From an uncultured Flavobacteriales bacterium (lineage in GTDB: Bacteria; Bacteroidota; Bacteroidia; Flavobacteriales; Flavobacteriaceae): a stretch of DNA of 64,000 nucleotides. Within the stretch, counting starts at the first letter, position 1. Every line of letters starts with the position of its first letter. Position numbers and translations under genes: made by a program. Under the pieces are notes generated by a model. The model made no database searches, was not told the DNA's origin, and was given only the letters and a program-made list of their open reading frames with translations. This document shows, in pieces, positions 44,592-53,864 of this stretch. The stretch covers positions 62,001 to 126,000 of the forward strand of contig CAJXRD010000001.1 of assembly GCA_913058295.1 (NCBI GenBank), in the 5' to 3' direction.

Positions 44592-44966
44592 ATGAAAAAT
44601 AGAGCGCGTGCCTTATTTAGTGAAGCGGTTAAAAACGTAAATGAAGCTAATGATGAGTTGTGTAGACCTAAAGAAGATGTAGTTTCGGTTTTAGTTTGTA
44701 AAAAAGCCCAACGAGCCACCGAAAACTTTCTAAGGGGATTTTTATTAGACCATGGAGTTGAACCCAAAAACGAGAGTAATCTTAATGATCTTTATTTGGA
44801 ATGTAAAAAACTAAAGCCCAATTTAAGCAAGGTGAGTTTAGCAAGTTTTGATTGCCTTTCAGACAGGTTAGATTCAAAAACATGTAATGAACCTGTAAAG
44901 GTGAATAGTTGCTATAGTACTGCAACTAATTTAGACACGTTTTTAAGAGACGAGAAAATTATTTAA
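44592..44966 (+). CDS. HEPN-like domain protein
   Basis: 124 residues, all-helical by pattern. The stretch CKKAQRATENFLRGFLLDHGVEPKNESNLNDLYLECKKLKPNL resembles the HEPN core (helix with repeated Ala/Lys contacts, a bend and an LNDL-type segment), as in nucleotide-handling and toxin proteins. The canonical R-x4-6-H catalytic motif is not evident, so an RNase role is doubtful. It starts 10 bp after the nifJ stop and probably rides the same transcript. Function unknown. Confidence 0.55.
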   Translation: MKNRARALFSEAVKNVNEANDELCRPKEDVVSVLVCKKAQRATENFLRGFLLDHGVEPKNESNLNDLYLECKKLKPNLSKVSLASFDCLSDRLDSKTCNEPVKVNSCYSTATNLDTFLRDEKII

Positions 44967-44969
44967 ATG

Positions 44970-45054
44970 GTCTTTGCGAACGATTAAGGAGTGAAGTAGT
45001 CTTTTGAAATTAGAAAATATCCTCATGAGATTGCTTCGCTTTGCACGCAAAGAC
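44970..45054. repeat. Palindromic dispersed repeat between HEPN-like gene and lepA
   Basis: Ends are inverted copies: GTCTTTGCG (44970-44978) and CGCAAAGAC (45046-45054), with GAAGTAGTCTT on one side and AGATTGCTTCGCTTTGCACG on the other. This resembles a REP/MITE-type element known from many Bacteroidota chromosomes (TCTTTGCG...CGCAAAGA). No protein inside. Confidence 0.6.
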
Positions 45055-45072
45055 AATTCTGTTGAGGAGTTT

Positions 45073-46869
45073 TTAATCGTTCAATTTTAAAACGGCCATA
45101 AATGCTTCCTGAGGGATTTCTACATTACCAACTTGTCGCATACGTTTTTTACCTTTTTTCTGCTTTTCGAGTAGTTTCCTTTTACGAGAAATATCCCCAC
45201 CATAACATTTAGCGGTAACATCTTTACGTAAAGCTTTAACTGTCTCTCTAGAGATTATTTTTGCTCCAATCGCTGCTTGTATTGGAATATCAAATTGTTG
45301 ACGTGGGATTAATTGTCGTAATTTTTCGCACATTTTCTTTCCAATATCGTAGGCATTGTCTTGATGAAGTAATGCAGATAAAGCATCTACAGCATTACCA
45401 TTTAATAATACATCTACTTTTACTAATTTTGAGACACGCATTCCAATTGGGTGATAATCAAAAGAAGCATATCCTTTAGAAACGGTTTTTAAACGATCAT
45501 AGAAATCGAAAACAATTTCTGCCAAAGGCATATCAAAAGAAAGCTCAACACGTTCTGGCGTTAAGTATGTTTGGTGAGTAATTTGTCCGCGTTTACTAAT
45601 ACAAAGCGACATTACAGGTCCAACAAAATCAGATTTTGTGATGATAGAAGCTTTAATATATGGCTCTTCAACTCTATTTAAACTGGAAGGTTCTGGTAAA
45701 TCGGATGGATTGTTAACCAATAAAATAGCATCAGGATTTCTATTGGTATATGCGTGATAAGATACATTAGGAACCGTGGTTATTACGGTCATGTCAAACT
45801 CACGCTCTAGTCTTTCTTGAATAATTTCAAGATGTAACATTCCTAAGAAACCACATCGAAAACCAAATCCTAATGCTGCTGAACTTTCAGGCTGAAAAAC
45901 TAAAGATGCATCATTTAACTGAAGCTTTTCCATAGAGTTTCTTAGCTCTTCATAATCCTCTGTATCTACAGGATATATTCCTGCAAATACCATTGGCTTT
46001 ACATCTTCAAAACCATCAATTATGTTTTTAGTAGGGTTTTTAAAATCTGTAATGGTGTCTCCAACTTTTATTTCTTTGGCTTCCTTTATTCCTGTTATTA
46101 AATATCCAACATCCCCAGCCTTTACACTGGTTTTTATTTCTTGTTTTAATTTTAGAGCCCCTACTTCATCTGCAAAATAATCTTTTCCAGTAGCCATAAA
46201 TTTAATATGCTGCCCTTTTTTAATCTCACCATTAATAATTCTAAAATAGGTTTCAACCCCTCTAAACGGATTGTAAACAGAATCAAATATTAAAGCTTGA
46301 AGTGGTTCGTTTAGGTCTCCTTCAGGATGAGGGATTCTATCTATAATTGCATGTAGAATATCTTCAATACCAATTCCGGTTTTTGCACTGGCTGGAATTA
46401 TCTCATCAAGTTCACAACCTAACAATCCAACGATATCGTCTGATACTACTTCTGGATTCGCAGAAGGAAGGTCAATTTTATTTAATACAGGAATAATTTC
46501 TAAATCATTTTCTAATGCTAAATATAAGTTGGATATGGTTTGTGCTTGAATACTTTGTGCAGCATCTACAATTAATAATGCGCCTTCGCAAGCGGCAATA
46601 GATCTTGAAACTTCATATGAAAAATCAACGTGACCAGGAGTATCAATAAGATTTAAAACATATTGTTCACCTTTGTACTCATAGTCCATTTGAATAGCGT
46701 GACTTTTTATAGTAATACCTCGTTCTCGCTCTAAATCCATGCTATCTAACAATTGATTTTGTTGTTCACGAACAGTTACCGAACCAGTAGCCTCTAAAAG
46801 ACGATCTGCCAAAGTACTTTTACCGTGATCGATATGTGCAATGATGCAAAAATTACGGATGTTTTTCAT
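45073..46869 (-). CDS. lepA: Elongation factor 4 (LepA)
   Basis: 598 residues. Ribosome-bound GTPase that back-translocates tRNA. Motifs: [10 protein letters not shown] (G1), RERGITI (G2 region), DTPGHVDF (G3), NKIDLP (G4), SAKTG (G5). Followed by domains II-IV and the C-terminal LepA domain ([32 protein letters not shown]). Monocistronic on the minus strand. Confidence 0.97.
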   Translation of the reverse strand: MKNIRNFCIIAHIDHGKSTLADRLLEATGSVTVREQQNQLLDSMDLERERGITIKSHAIQMDYEYKGEQYVLNLIDTPGHVDFSYEVSRSIAACEGALLIVDAAQSIQAQTISNLYLALENDLEIIPVLNKIDLPSANPEVVSDDIVGLLGCELDEIIPASAKTGIGIEDILHAIIDRIPHPEGDLNEPLQALIFDSVYNPFRGVETYFRIINGEIKKGQHIKFMATGKDYFADEVGALKLKQEIKTSVKAGDVGYLITGIKEAKEIKVGDTITDFKNPTKNIIDGFEDVKPMVFAGIYPVDTEDYEELRNSMEKLQLNDASLVFQPESSAALGFGFRCGFLGMLHLEIIQERLEREFDMTVITTVPNVSYHAYTNRNPDAILLVNNPSDLPEPSSLNRVEEPYIKASIITKSDFVGPVMSLCISKRGQITHQTYLTPERVELSFDMPLAEIVFDFYDRLKTVSKGYASFDYHPIGMRVSKLVKVDVLLNGNAVDALSALLHQDNAYDIGKKMCEKLRQLIPRQQFDIPIQAAIGAKIISRETVKALRKDVTAKCYGGDISRKRKLLEKQKKGKKRMRQVGNVEIPQEAFMAVLKLND

Positions 46870-47162
46870 ATAAAAATCCTAAATAGGTTTAATCTGCAAA
46901 TATAGAACAAAAGGAAGGAAACTATACCTAAAGAGAATAAGCCTTAATTAATTTTTTTTTTTTTAAATTAAGAAATAAATATTATAAATATCACGTCCGT
47001 TTATCGAAAAAATACCGATAAATTCGATAAGCTGCAATATTATTTTCATATTTGTGCAAGAAGCGTTTTTTATATGAAAGTTTTTTCGTCTCCCCAAATG
47101 AAAAAACGCTAAAGCTTTTTAAACCCAAATCAAGGATATTGAATTAATATCTGCATTTGAAT
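46870..47162. other. 293-bp gap upstream of the TonB-receptor-like gene
   Basis: No gene. It holds a long T tract (around 46951-46964) and a hairpin with 10-bp arms, AGCGTTTTTT (47062-47071) and AAAAAACGCT (47101-47110), with a 29-nt loop. A second T-run (47081-47086) can pair with the same A-run, so two alternative folds are possible. TGCATTTG (47152-47159) is a partial -7 element just before the ATG at 47163. Confidence 0.5.
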
Positions 47163-49568
47163 ATGAGAAATTTATTTTTTCTGCTTCTATTAATCACCCC
47201 ATTTGCATTGTTTTCGCAAGATGCTTCTGTTGAGGGTCAAGTTTTAGATTCTAAGAATAACTCAATCTCTTATGTAAATATTTTGATATTTGAAAAAGAA
47301 GGTGATACAGCTATTGGAGGAACAGTAACAGACGAAGATGGTTTCTTTATAATTTCAGACTTAAAGGGTCAAGATTATTATGTTGAATTTTCTATGGTAG
47401 GGTTTTTAACGATTTCAAAAACTATAAATTCATTAAATTCTTTCCCTCAAAAAATAACTTTAATTAAAAACGTTGAAGAATTGGGCGAGACAATTATTAC
47501 AGTAAAAGCCCCACACATCAGACGAGAACCAGGAAAACTGGTTTTTAATGTAGAGAACACTTCTATATCTACTGGTGACGCGTTCAATTTATTAAAGAAA
47601 ACACCGGGGGTTTTAATTATTGGGAATCAGATACAAATTAAAAACACATCTCCTATTATTTATTTAAATGATAAGCGAGTGTACTTAACTTCATCTGAGT
47701 TAGTAGGACTTTTAAAAAGCATGGATGCTTCAGATATAAAATCAATCGAGGTGATTACCAACCCTTCTGCAAAGTATGATGCCGAAGGAAGCTCGGTATT
47801 AAATATTATTACATCAAAAGCGATTTCTATTGGCTACAAAGGCTCTGTAAACGCCACTTGGGAACAGGCAACATTTTCTAAATATTTATTTGGCACGTCT
47901 CATTTTTATAAAAACGATTGGCTTAATTTATATGCAAACTATAGCTACAGCCCAAGGAAAGAGTTTAAACATGACGATAATAATATTCGGTTTTTTAATA
48001 CAGACAATGTTTCAACTAAATCTATTTGGGAGTCTGATTTTGAAAAAGTAACACATTCTAATGCCCATCAGGGAAATATTATTTTAGACTTTACATTGAA
48101 TGATAAGAACTCCTTAAGCTTTTCTTCAACAGCTTTAATTTCACCAAACAAAACATTTGACAATAATGTGGAAGGGGAAATATATAATGCACAACGACAA
48201 TTAGATTCTGTTTTTACTACAGTAAGTTATTTAGAAAACGACACCTCTAATCTATCTTTTAATTTAGAGCATAAAGTTAAAATTGATGAAGAAGGAACTA
48301 GTTTAACGACTTCGGTTAATTTTATTAATTATGACCAAGCACAAATTCAAGAGTTAAATACCGATTATAAATTACCAACTGGCGAATTAACAAAGAATGT
48401 TGAATTTTTTACAGACGCAGAACAAGACAGCAATATATTTACTGGGCAAACCGATTTTAAAAATAGCCTTGGAAACGGAATTTTTGAAACGGGAATAAAA
48501 TATTCATATATCAATACCGAAAGCTCTTTAGATTTTTTCAACATTGAGGATGACGAGCCTATTCATGAAGAGGAACACTCAGATTTATTTATTTATACGG
48601 AATCTATTTATGCAGCTTATATTAATTTTTCTAAAACCTTTGGAAAATGGGATATTGATGCAGGTTTACGTGGAGAATACACAGACGCAAAAGGAGATTC
48701 GAAATCTTTAGGGATCATTAACAATCAAGATTATTTAGATGTTTTCCCTTCAATTTCAGCGTTATTTAACCAGAATGACGATAATATTTTCGGAATAAGT
48801 TATAGAAGAAGTGTAGAAAGGCCAAGATATCAAAGCTTGAATCCATTTACATATTTTATAACTGACAATATTGCAAATAATGGAAATCCAAATTTGGTTC
48901 CTTCAATTAAAAATAAATATATGCTAAGCTATTCGTTGAAAAACAAATGGTCTTTTGAAGCCTATTATATTTATAAAAAAAATCCTTTAGCAGTATTGTC
49001 TTTTCAAGATAACGAAAATAGTACTACTCAAAATTTGGACGCAAATATTATTAGCGATATTAATTATAGTCTTGACATCTTATATTCATCATCTCTTTAT
49101 TCCTGGTGGTATTTATGGGTATATACTTCAGGTTATTATTTAGAAAATGAGTTTTTGGCATTAGCCAGTCCTCAAGAAACCTATATGAATGACACATTTG
49201 GGTTTCACATTCAGGTTTATAGTGGCTTTACATTATCTAAAGACGGAACCCTTACCAGCGATGTTAATTTAATGTATACTTCAGATATGATTATTGGTTC
49301 TTTAGATCTTAAAAATCAATTTGAATTTTCTTTTTCTTTCAGGAAATCTCTTTGGAATAATAGAGCGAGTATAACGATTGGTGTTGACGATATTTTTGAC
49401 ACCAATAACATTCCAGTTACCTCAAGATATTTCAATCAAGATAACAGTTATTTTGCAAAACCAGAATCTAGATTATTTAGAGTAGGTTTTAAGTATAACT
49501 TCGGAAATTACAAACTTAAAAATAACACAAGATCTCATAAAACTGACGAAGAGCATCGATTAGATTAA
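47163..49568 (+). CDS. TonB-dependent receptor-like outer-membrane barrel
   Basis: 801 residues from ATG 47163 (an upstream TTG at 47157 would add two). Signal peptide MRNLFFLLLLITPFALFSQ, then a carboxypeptidase-regulatory-like beta domain (EGQVLDSKNNSISYVNILIFEKEG), a plug-like region (IYLNDKRVYLTSSELVGLLKSMDASDIKSIEVITNPSAKYDAEGSSVLNI) and a beta-barrel of the OMP_b-brl_3 type. No SusD partner gene lies beside it, so it is not a classic polysaccharide locus; the ligand is unknown. Confidence 0.85.
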   Translation: MRNLFFLLLLITPFALFSQDASVEGQVLDSKNNSISYVNILIFEKEGDTAIGGTVTDEDGFFIISDLKGQDYYVEFSMVGFLTISKTINSLNSFPQKITLIKNVEELGETIITVKAPHIRREPGKLVFNVENTSISTGDAFNLLKKTPGVLIIGNQIQIKNTSPIIYLNDKRVYLTSSELVGLLKSMDASDIKSIEVITNPSAKYDAEGSSVLNIITSKAISIGYKGSVNATWEQATFSKYLFGTSHFYKNDWLNLYANYSYSPRKEFKHDDNNIRFFNTDNVSTKSIWESDFEKVTHSNAHQGNIILDFTLNDKNSLSFSSTALISPNKTFDNNVEGEIYNAQRQLDSVFTTVSYLENDTSNLSFNLEHKVKIDEEGTSLTTSVNFINYDQAQIQELNTDYKLPTGELTKNVEFFTDAEQDSNIFTGQTDFKNSLGNGIFETGIKYSYINTESSLDFFNIEDDEPIHEEEHSDLFIYTESIYAAYINFSKTFGKWDIDAGLRGEYTDAKGDSKSLGIINNQDYLDVFPSISALFNQNDDNIFGISYRRSVERPRYQSLNPFTYFITDNIANNGNPNLVPSIKNKYMLSYSLKNKWSFEAYYIYKKNPLAVLSFQDNENSTTQNLDANIISDINYSLDILYSSSLYSWWYLWVYTSGYYLENEFLALASPQETYMNDTFGFHIQVYSGFTLSKDGTLTSDVNLMYTSDMIIGSLDLKNQFEFSFSFRKSLWNNRASITIGVDDIFDTNNIPVTSRYFNQDNSYFAKPESRLFRVGFKYNFGNYKLKNNTRSHKTDEEHRLD

Positions 49569-49600
49569 TAGTTGTCTAAAATTTAACTCTTTAATTTTCC

Positions 49601-49608
49601 TATTTTTG
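49601..49608 (+). promoter_or_regulatory. -7 element before dusB
   Basis: TATTTTTG, a perfect TAnnTTTG, 8 nt before the ATG at 49617. A TTG at 49572-49574 is about 26 nt upstream, farther than the norm. Confidence 0.45.
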
Positions 49609-49616
49609 CAAAATAT

Positions 49617-50609
49617 ATGATTAAAATAGGAGACATAGAGTTAGGAGAATTCCCTTTATTATTAGCACCCATGGAGGATGTTAGTGATCCACCCTTTAGG
49701 GCGCTTTGCAAAGAATTAGGTGCAGATGTAGTTTATACAGAATTTATTTCTTCAGAAGGACTTATTCGGGATGCTGCTAAAAGCGTTATGAAACTAGACA
49801 TTTATGAAAAAGAACGTCCAGTTGGAATACAAATATTTGGAGCAAACTTAGACTCCATGCTTCGAAGTGTTGAAATTGTTGAAGCTTCTAAGCCAGATAT
49901 TATCGACATAAATTTTGGCTGTCCAGTAAAAAAGGTAGTAAGTAAAGGTGCAGGAGCAGGGATATTAAAAGATATTGATTTAATGGTATCTCTTACCGAA
50001 GCAATGGTAAAACACACCAATCTTCCTGTCACTGTTAAGACACGATTAGGTTGGGATGAGGATACTATAAAAATTGTTGAAGTAGCAGAAAGGCTTCAAG
50101 ACGTTGGTTGTAAAGCGATTTCTATTCACGGCCGTACCCGAAAACAGATGTATAAGGGGGATGCCAATTGGGCTCCGATTGCTGAGGTTAAAAACAACTC
50201 AAGAATGCATATTCCAGTATTTGGCAATGGAGATGTAAATACTCCAGAAAAGGCTAAAGTAATGAGAGATGATTTTGGATTAGATGGCGCAATGATAGGT
50301 CGCGCAAGCATTGGTAACCCTTGGTTTTTTAATGAAGTTAAACATTTTCTTGCTACTGGAGAACACTTATCTAAACCAACAATGATAGAGCGAGTAGCCG
50401 CTGCAAGAAGACACTTAGAGATGGCTATTGATTGGAAGGGCGAACGTTTGGGAGTTTTTGAAACACGTCGTCATTATACCAATTATTTTAGAGGAATTCC
50501 TCACTTTAAAGAATACAGAATGAAAATGGTAACCAGTGATGAATCAGAAGATGTTTTTAAAGCGTTTGAAGAAGTATTGTCTAAATTTAAAGACTTTCAG
50601 TTCGATTAA
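49617..50609 (+). CDS. dusB: tRNA-dihydrouridine synthase
   Basis: 330 residues. FMN enzyme that reduces uridines in the tRNA D-loop. Starts with LLLAPMEDVSDPPFRALCKELGAD (TIM-barrel start), catalytic Cys in NFGCPVKKVVSKGAGAG, FMN/tRNA contacts in VKTRLGWD, SIHGRTRKQMYKG and the GNGDV region. DusB type judged from length and motif set. Its stop overlaps the convergent permease stop by 4 bp. Confidence 0.93.
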   Translation: MIKIGDIELGEFPLLLAPMEDVSDPPFRALCKELGADVVYTEFISSEGLIRDAAKSVMKLDIYEKERPVGIQIFGANLDSMLRSVEIVEASKPDIIDINFGCPVKKVVSKGAGAGILKDIDLMVSLTEAMVKHTNLPVTVKTRLGWDEDTIKIVEVAERLQDVGCKAISIHGRTRKQMYKGDANWAPIAEVKNNSRMHIPVFGNGDVNTPEKAKVMRDDFGLDGAMIGRASIGNPWFFNEVKHFLATGEHLSKPTMIERVAAARRHLEMAIDWKGERLGVFETRRHYTNYFRGIPHFKEYRMKMVTSDESEDVFKAFEEVLSKFKDFQFD

Positions 50610-51805
50610 GAAATAAGTTTCCCTGTAACTCTTGTTGCAGATATTTTGGAAGCGATAGCCCCCAAAACACTAATAGTAACAAAGACAATAGCCACATTTA
50701 TAAACTCAAACCTAACAGGGTAGGGAAGTGTTGGGGTTATTAGCACAAAGCCAAACTTTTGTTGTACTAATATTGCAATTATTCCAATTAGTAAGCCTAT
50801 AGCTAAACCGATAAGAGTCATTAACAAACCTTTTAAAAAGAATATTTTCCGAATATCCTTTAAAGTTAAACCCAAAGATGACATTGTTTTAATATTTGAT
50901 TGCTTTTCGAGGATAGTCATAATTATAGTTCCAGCAATATTGAAAATTGCAATGGCTGCAATCAAGCTTACAAAAATATAAACAAACAAATTTTCTATAT
51001 TCAACATTTTATAAAGACCGTCGTTTTGTTGAATTCGGTTTTTAATACGAATGTTTTCAGGAAAAATTTCTTTTAATTGGTCCCTAATATTTTCTTCAGA
51101 AGAATTTGGCGCTAATTTTAATTCAATAGAAGTAACACTTGTAGAGTCCATATTAAGTAAGGATCTAGCAAAACCAATATCAGAGAAAACATATTTGCTA
51201 TCTAAACTTTCGTTTACTTGATACATTCCCGAAGCTACAGCACGTTTTTTTGTAAAAGCACTCGAAGGATCATTAACCTGACCAACACCTGGTTTTGGGA
51301 CATAAATCTCTAGTAAATTGCTATAATCTAGAACCCCCATAGAAAGTTTTTGAGAAGTTCCTAAACCAATAACAACTTCATTTTGATTGGGAACAAACCA
51401 TTTATTTAAAAACAAGATACTGTCTAGAGGTACAATATTTCCAAAATTATTATCCACTCCTTTTATAGAAGCGATATGATTTTTACCTCTATAATTAAGA
51501 AAAACCTTTTCTTCGATTATTTTGGAATAGCCTTCAATTCCAATAATTTTCTTTAATTTTAATTCTGAATTTTTTGAGAATGAAATTGTTTTCCCATTTG
51601 AGGGATAAATTTTTAAATCGGAATCAAAAATATTGGTAAACTGTAGACTAAAATCTCGTAGACCAGAAAATCCAGATAGTACTATAAACAAAGCCAAGGA
51701 GCCTACAAAAACAGCAGAAATAGCTATTCGTGCAATAATATTTATTGCATTTTTACTGCTTTTTGAAAACAAATATCTTTTTGCAATATATAGCGGGAAA
51801 TTCAA
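50606..51805 (-). CDS. LolC/FtsX-type ABC transporter permease
   Basis: 399 residues. One N-terminal helix (about 20-45: NIIARIAISAVFVGSLALFIVLSGFSGLRDFSLQFTNIF), a large extracytoplasmic domain, then three C-terminal helices (from about 275) with the FtsX core IAAIAIFNIAGTIIMTILEKQSNIKTMSSLGLTLKDIRKIFFLKGLLMTLIG. This is the lipoprotein-releasing/MacB-like permease type; the ATPase gene is not in the window. Abuts rbfA on the same strand with no intergenic gap. Confidence 0.87.
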   Translation of the reverse strand: MNFPLYIAKRYLFSKSSKNAINIIARIAISAVFVGSLALFIVLSGFSGLRDFSLQFTNIFDSDLKIYPSNGKTISFSKNSELKLKKIIGIEGYSKIIEEKVFLNYRGKNHIASIKGVDNNFGNIVPLDSILFLNKWFVPNQNEVVIGLGTSQKLSMGVLDYSNLLEIYVPKPGVGQVNDPSSAFTKKRAVASGMYQVNESLDSKYVFSDIGFARSLLNMDSTSVTSIELKLAPNSSEENIRDQLKEIFPENIRIKNRIQQNDGLYKMLNIENLFVYIFVSLIAAIAIFNIAGTIIMTILEKQSNIKTMSSLGLTLKDIRKIFFLKGLLMTLIGLAIGLLIGIIAILVQQKFGFVLITPTLPYPVRFEFINVAIVFVTISVLGAIASKISATRVTGKLIS

Positions 51806-52201
51806 TTACAATTTTTTACGTTTTTCAATAATGTTTGGGTCCTTAATAGGATCCTCTTCCCCCTTAACAGCATTCTCAATTTTCCCGATATACTCTAAAG
51901 AGTCATCGTTATAAAAAACAAGGTCCGGCATTTTTCTAAGTTGATGCTTTGTTTTTTGAGCTATTTGATTTTTTATTATAGGCTTTAGAACATTTAATTC
52001 CTCAACCATTGTTTCGGCTTTATCTGGAGGAAAAACACTTACATATACCTTAGATAAGGATAGGTCTGTGGTAACTGTTACCTTGGATACCGATATAATA
52101 ATTCCTAACTGTCCAGACTCTCTCAACATTTTTTGTAAAACCAAAGCAAGGTCGTTTTGTAAAACTCCAGCTATTTTTTTCTGTCTATTACTTTCTTCCA
52201 T
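51806..52201 (-). CDS. rbfA: Ribosome-binding factor A
   Basis: 131 residues. Binds the 30S subunit during 16S rRNA maturation. KH-like fold: RQKKIAGVLQNDLALVLQ, GIIISVSKVTVTTDLSLSKVYVSVFP and QIAQKTKHQLRKMPDLVFYNDDS. Directly upstream of the LolC-type permease on the same strand. Confidence 0.93.
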   Translation of the reverse strand: MEESNRQKKIAGVLQNDLALVLQKMLRESGQLGIIISVSKVTVTTDLSLSKVYVSVFPPDKAETMVEELNVLKPIIKNQIAQKTKHQLRKMPDLVFYNDDSLEYIGKIENAVKGEEDPIKDPNIIEKRKKL

Positions 52202-52311
52202 ACTGCAAAAATAACATATTTAATAGTATAAAGATTTATATACTAACGCTGTTTGTAAATTATCAAAGGAGTATTTATTATTTTTGAATATTAAACCTGA
52301 ACTTTAAATAC

Positions 52312-52725
52312 ATGAAAAAAATTGAACACATAGGAATTGCCGTTAAAGACATGGAGAAAGCGAAGGCTGTCTATAAGAGTCTTTTAGGAGAACCTTCTTA
52401 TAAAACTGAGGCTGTAGAAAGTGAAGGGGTATCTACTTCTTTTTTTAAGTGTGGAGACAGTAAAATAGAACTATTAGAAGCTACGAACGAAAACAGTCCT
52501 ATTGCAAAATTTATAGAGAAGAGAGGGGAGGGGATACACCATATTGCTTTTGCGGTTTCCGATATAGATTCGGAAGTAAAACGGCTTAAAAGTGAGGGTT
52601 TTAGGGTCTTGAATGAAATGCCAAAAATAGGTGCAGACAATAAGAAAGTAGTGTTTTTGCACCCAAAGTCAAGTCATGGTGTTTTAGTTGAATTATGTGA
52701 GGACATAAATAATAATGAAAAATAG
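52312..52725 (+). CDS. mce: Methylmalonyl-CoA epimerase
   Basis: 137 residues, VOC (glyoxalase-like) fold. Interconverts R- and S-methylmalonyl-CoA. Metal-binding and catalytic positions: EHIGIAVKDM (His), IELLEATNENSP (Glu), EGIHHIAFAVSDID (His) and GVLVELCE (Glu). Divergent from rbfA; TATTTTTG at 52279-52286 is a good -7 element. Confidence 0.92.
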   Translation: MKKIEHIGIAVKDMEKAKAVYKSLLGEPSYKTEAVESEGVSTSFFKCGDSKIELLEATNENSPIAKFIEKRGEGIHHIAFAVSDIDSEVKRLKSEGFRVLNEMPKIGADNKKVVFLHPKSSHGVLVELCEDINNNEK

Positions 52726-52726
52726 C

Positions 52727-52756
52727 TTGTAGAATATGTAAAGAGTTTTAAATTTG
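52727..52756 (+). promoter_or_regulatory. Promoter of tRNA-Met (Flavobacteria type)
   Basis: TTG at 52727-52729, 19-nt spacer, TAAATTTG at 52749-52756. A full match to TTG-N17-20-TAnnTTTG, about 33 nt before the tRNA. Confidence 0.7.
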
Positions 52757-52789
52757 CAAACCGATTAAGATAAATAGTCTTAGTCAATA

Positions 52790-52863
52790 GGTCCCATAGC
52801 TCAGCTGGTTAGAGCACCTGACTCATAATCAGGGGGTCCATGGTTCGAGCCCATGTGGGACCA
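52790..52863 (+). tRNA. tRNA-Met (CAT, elongator-like)
   Basis: A 74-nt cloverleaf. Acceptor stem GGTCCCA with TGGGACC, discriminator A. The anticodon stem CCTGA/TCAGG closes loop CTCATAA with anticodon CAT. The TAGCTCAGCTGGTTAGAGC D-arm and GGTTCGAGCC T-arm fit an elongator methionine tRNA. A tRNA-Ile with modified CAT is possible in principle, but the A discriminator and D-arm agree with Met. Confidence 0.85.
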
Positions 52864-52872
52864 CAAGTAACA

Positions 52873-52902
52873 AAAAGCCTTACAGATATGTGAGGCTTTT
52901 TT
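52873..52902 (+). terminator. Rho-independent terminator after tRNA-Met
   Basis: Stem AAAAGCCTTACA (52873-52884) with TGTGAGGCTTTT (52889-52900; one G-U pair), GATA loop, then more T. Strong. Confidence 0.88.
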
Positions 52903-53008
52903 CGTATTTCACAAGAGGCTATATATCAATATTATACCCTGTCGCTTTATAGATAAATTAAAACTTTTTAACATTTGTTAATAAAAATTTAGTACTTTAG
53001 ACGCCTGT

Positions 53009-53236
53009 ATGCGACCCCAAATCGTTAAAATATTAACCGTAGTGCTATTTATATTTAATAGTGCGATTATGCTTGCACAGTCTAAGGACAGTGCCTCAGG
53101 CCCACCATCACCTGGTCAAAGAAGACCTCCTCAAGCACCAATCGATGATAATATTTTAATTTTAATCTGTATTGGATTATTATATGGAGCATATATAGCT
53201 TATAAAAAACACCAATCTAAGAATACTGCTGCATAA
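53009..53236 (+). CDS. Short exported protein with PID-type C-terminal sorting signal
   Basis: 75 residues. Signal peptide (first about 22 residues, ending MLAQ), a proline-rich middle (SGPPSPGQRRPPQAP), then PID, a hydrophobic helix (NILILICIGLLYGAYIAY) and a basic tail KKHQSKNT. This motif-helix-basic order is what I know as the PID-CTERM signal of Flavobacteria, thought to be handled by an exosortase-like enzyme. The start ATG at 53009 has TACTTTAG 8-15 nt upstream. Its end overlaps the convergent ribE end by 20 bp. Confidence 0.7.
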   Translation: MRPQIVKILTVVLFIFNSAIMLAQSKDSASGPPSPGQRRPPQAPIDDNILILICIGLLYGAYIAYKKHQSKNTAA

Positions 53237-53807
53237 GTCTTTTTAAGTATTTACCTACAACATCAAATTCTAGATTTACCTTTGTGCCTATTTCAAAGGT
53301 TTTAAAATTTGTATGTTCAATGGTATATGGAATAATAGCAACACTAAACTCATTTTCTTTAGAATCTACAACAGTTAAACTAACGCCATTTATAGTAATC
53401 GATCCTTTTTCAATAGTTATGTTTTCTTGCTTTTTGTCGTATTTAAAAGTAAAACGCCAACTACCATCTGCCTCCTTAATTGAAGTGCAGATTGCTGTTT
53501 GGTCTACATGTCCTTGAACAATATGACCATCTAATCTTTCTCCTAGTTTCATAGATCTCTCTAGATTAACAATACTTCCTACTTTAAGTTCACCAATATT
53601 TGATTTGTCTAAAGTTTCTTTAATTGCAGTAACCACATAGCTCTCTTCGTTTATTTTAACTACTGTTAAACAAACACCATTATGAGCAACACTTTGATCT
53701 ATTTTTAATTCAGAAGTAATCGCACTTTTAATTTCGATATGAATATTACTTCCCTCTTTTGTGAGAGAACAAATTTCCCCCATTACTTCAATTATTCCTG
53801 TAAACAT
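53217..53807 (-). CDS. ribE: Riboflavin synthase, alpha chain
   Basis: 196 residues. Makes riboflavin from two lumazine molecules. Two tandem lumazine-binding domains: MFTGIIEVMGEICSL and later GERLDGHIVQGHVD start the repeats; the VAHNGVCLTVV and ITINGVSLTVV strands repeat as expected. No FMN riboswitch seen upstream; the gap to pdxA is only 57 bp. Monocistronic on the minus strand. Confidence 0.95.
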   Translation of the reverse strand: MFTGIIEVMGEICSLTKEGSNIHIEIKSAITSELKIDQSVAHNGVCLTVVKINEESYVVTAIKETLDKSNIGELKVGSIVNLERSMKLGERLDGHIVQGHVDQTAICTSIKEADGSWRFTFKYDKKQENITIEKGSITINGVSLTVVDSKENEFSVAIIPYTIEHTNFKTFEIGTKVNLEFDVVGKYLKRLMQQYS

Positions 53808-53864
53808 GATAACTATTAATTACATTTGTACAACAAAAGTAATCATATAAGGGTTCTTTAAATA

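Noticed and set aside
52790-52863. tRNA-Ile with lysidine-modified CAT anticodon
   Set aside because: The D-arm, 5-bp anticodon stem and discriminator resemble elongator Met; Ile2 cannot be fully excluded.
53807-53864. FMN riboswitch upstream of ribE
   Set aside because: The gap is 57 bp and lacks the conserved RFN sequence blocks.
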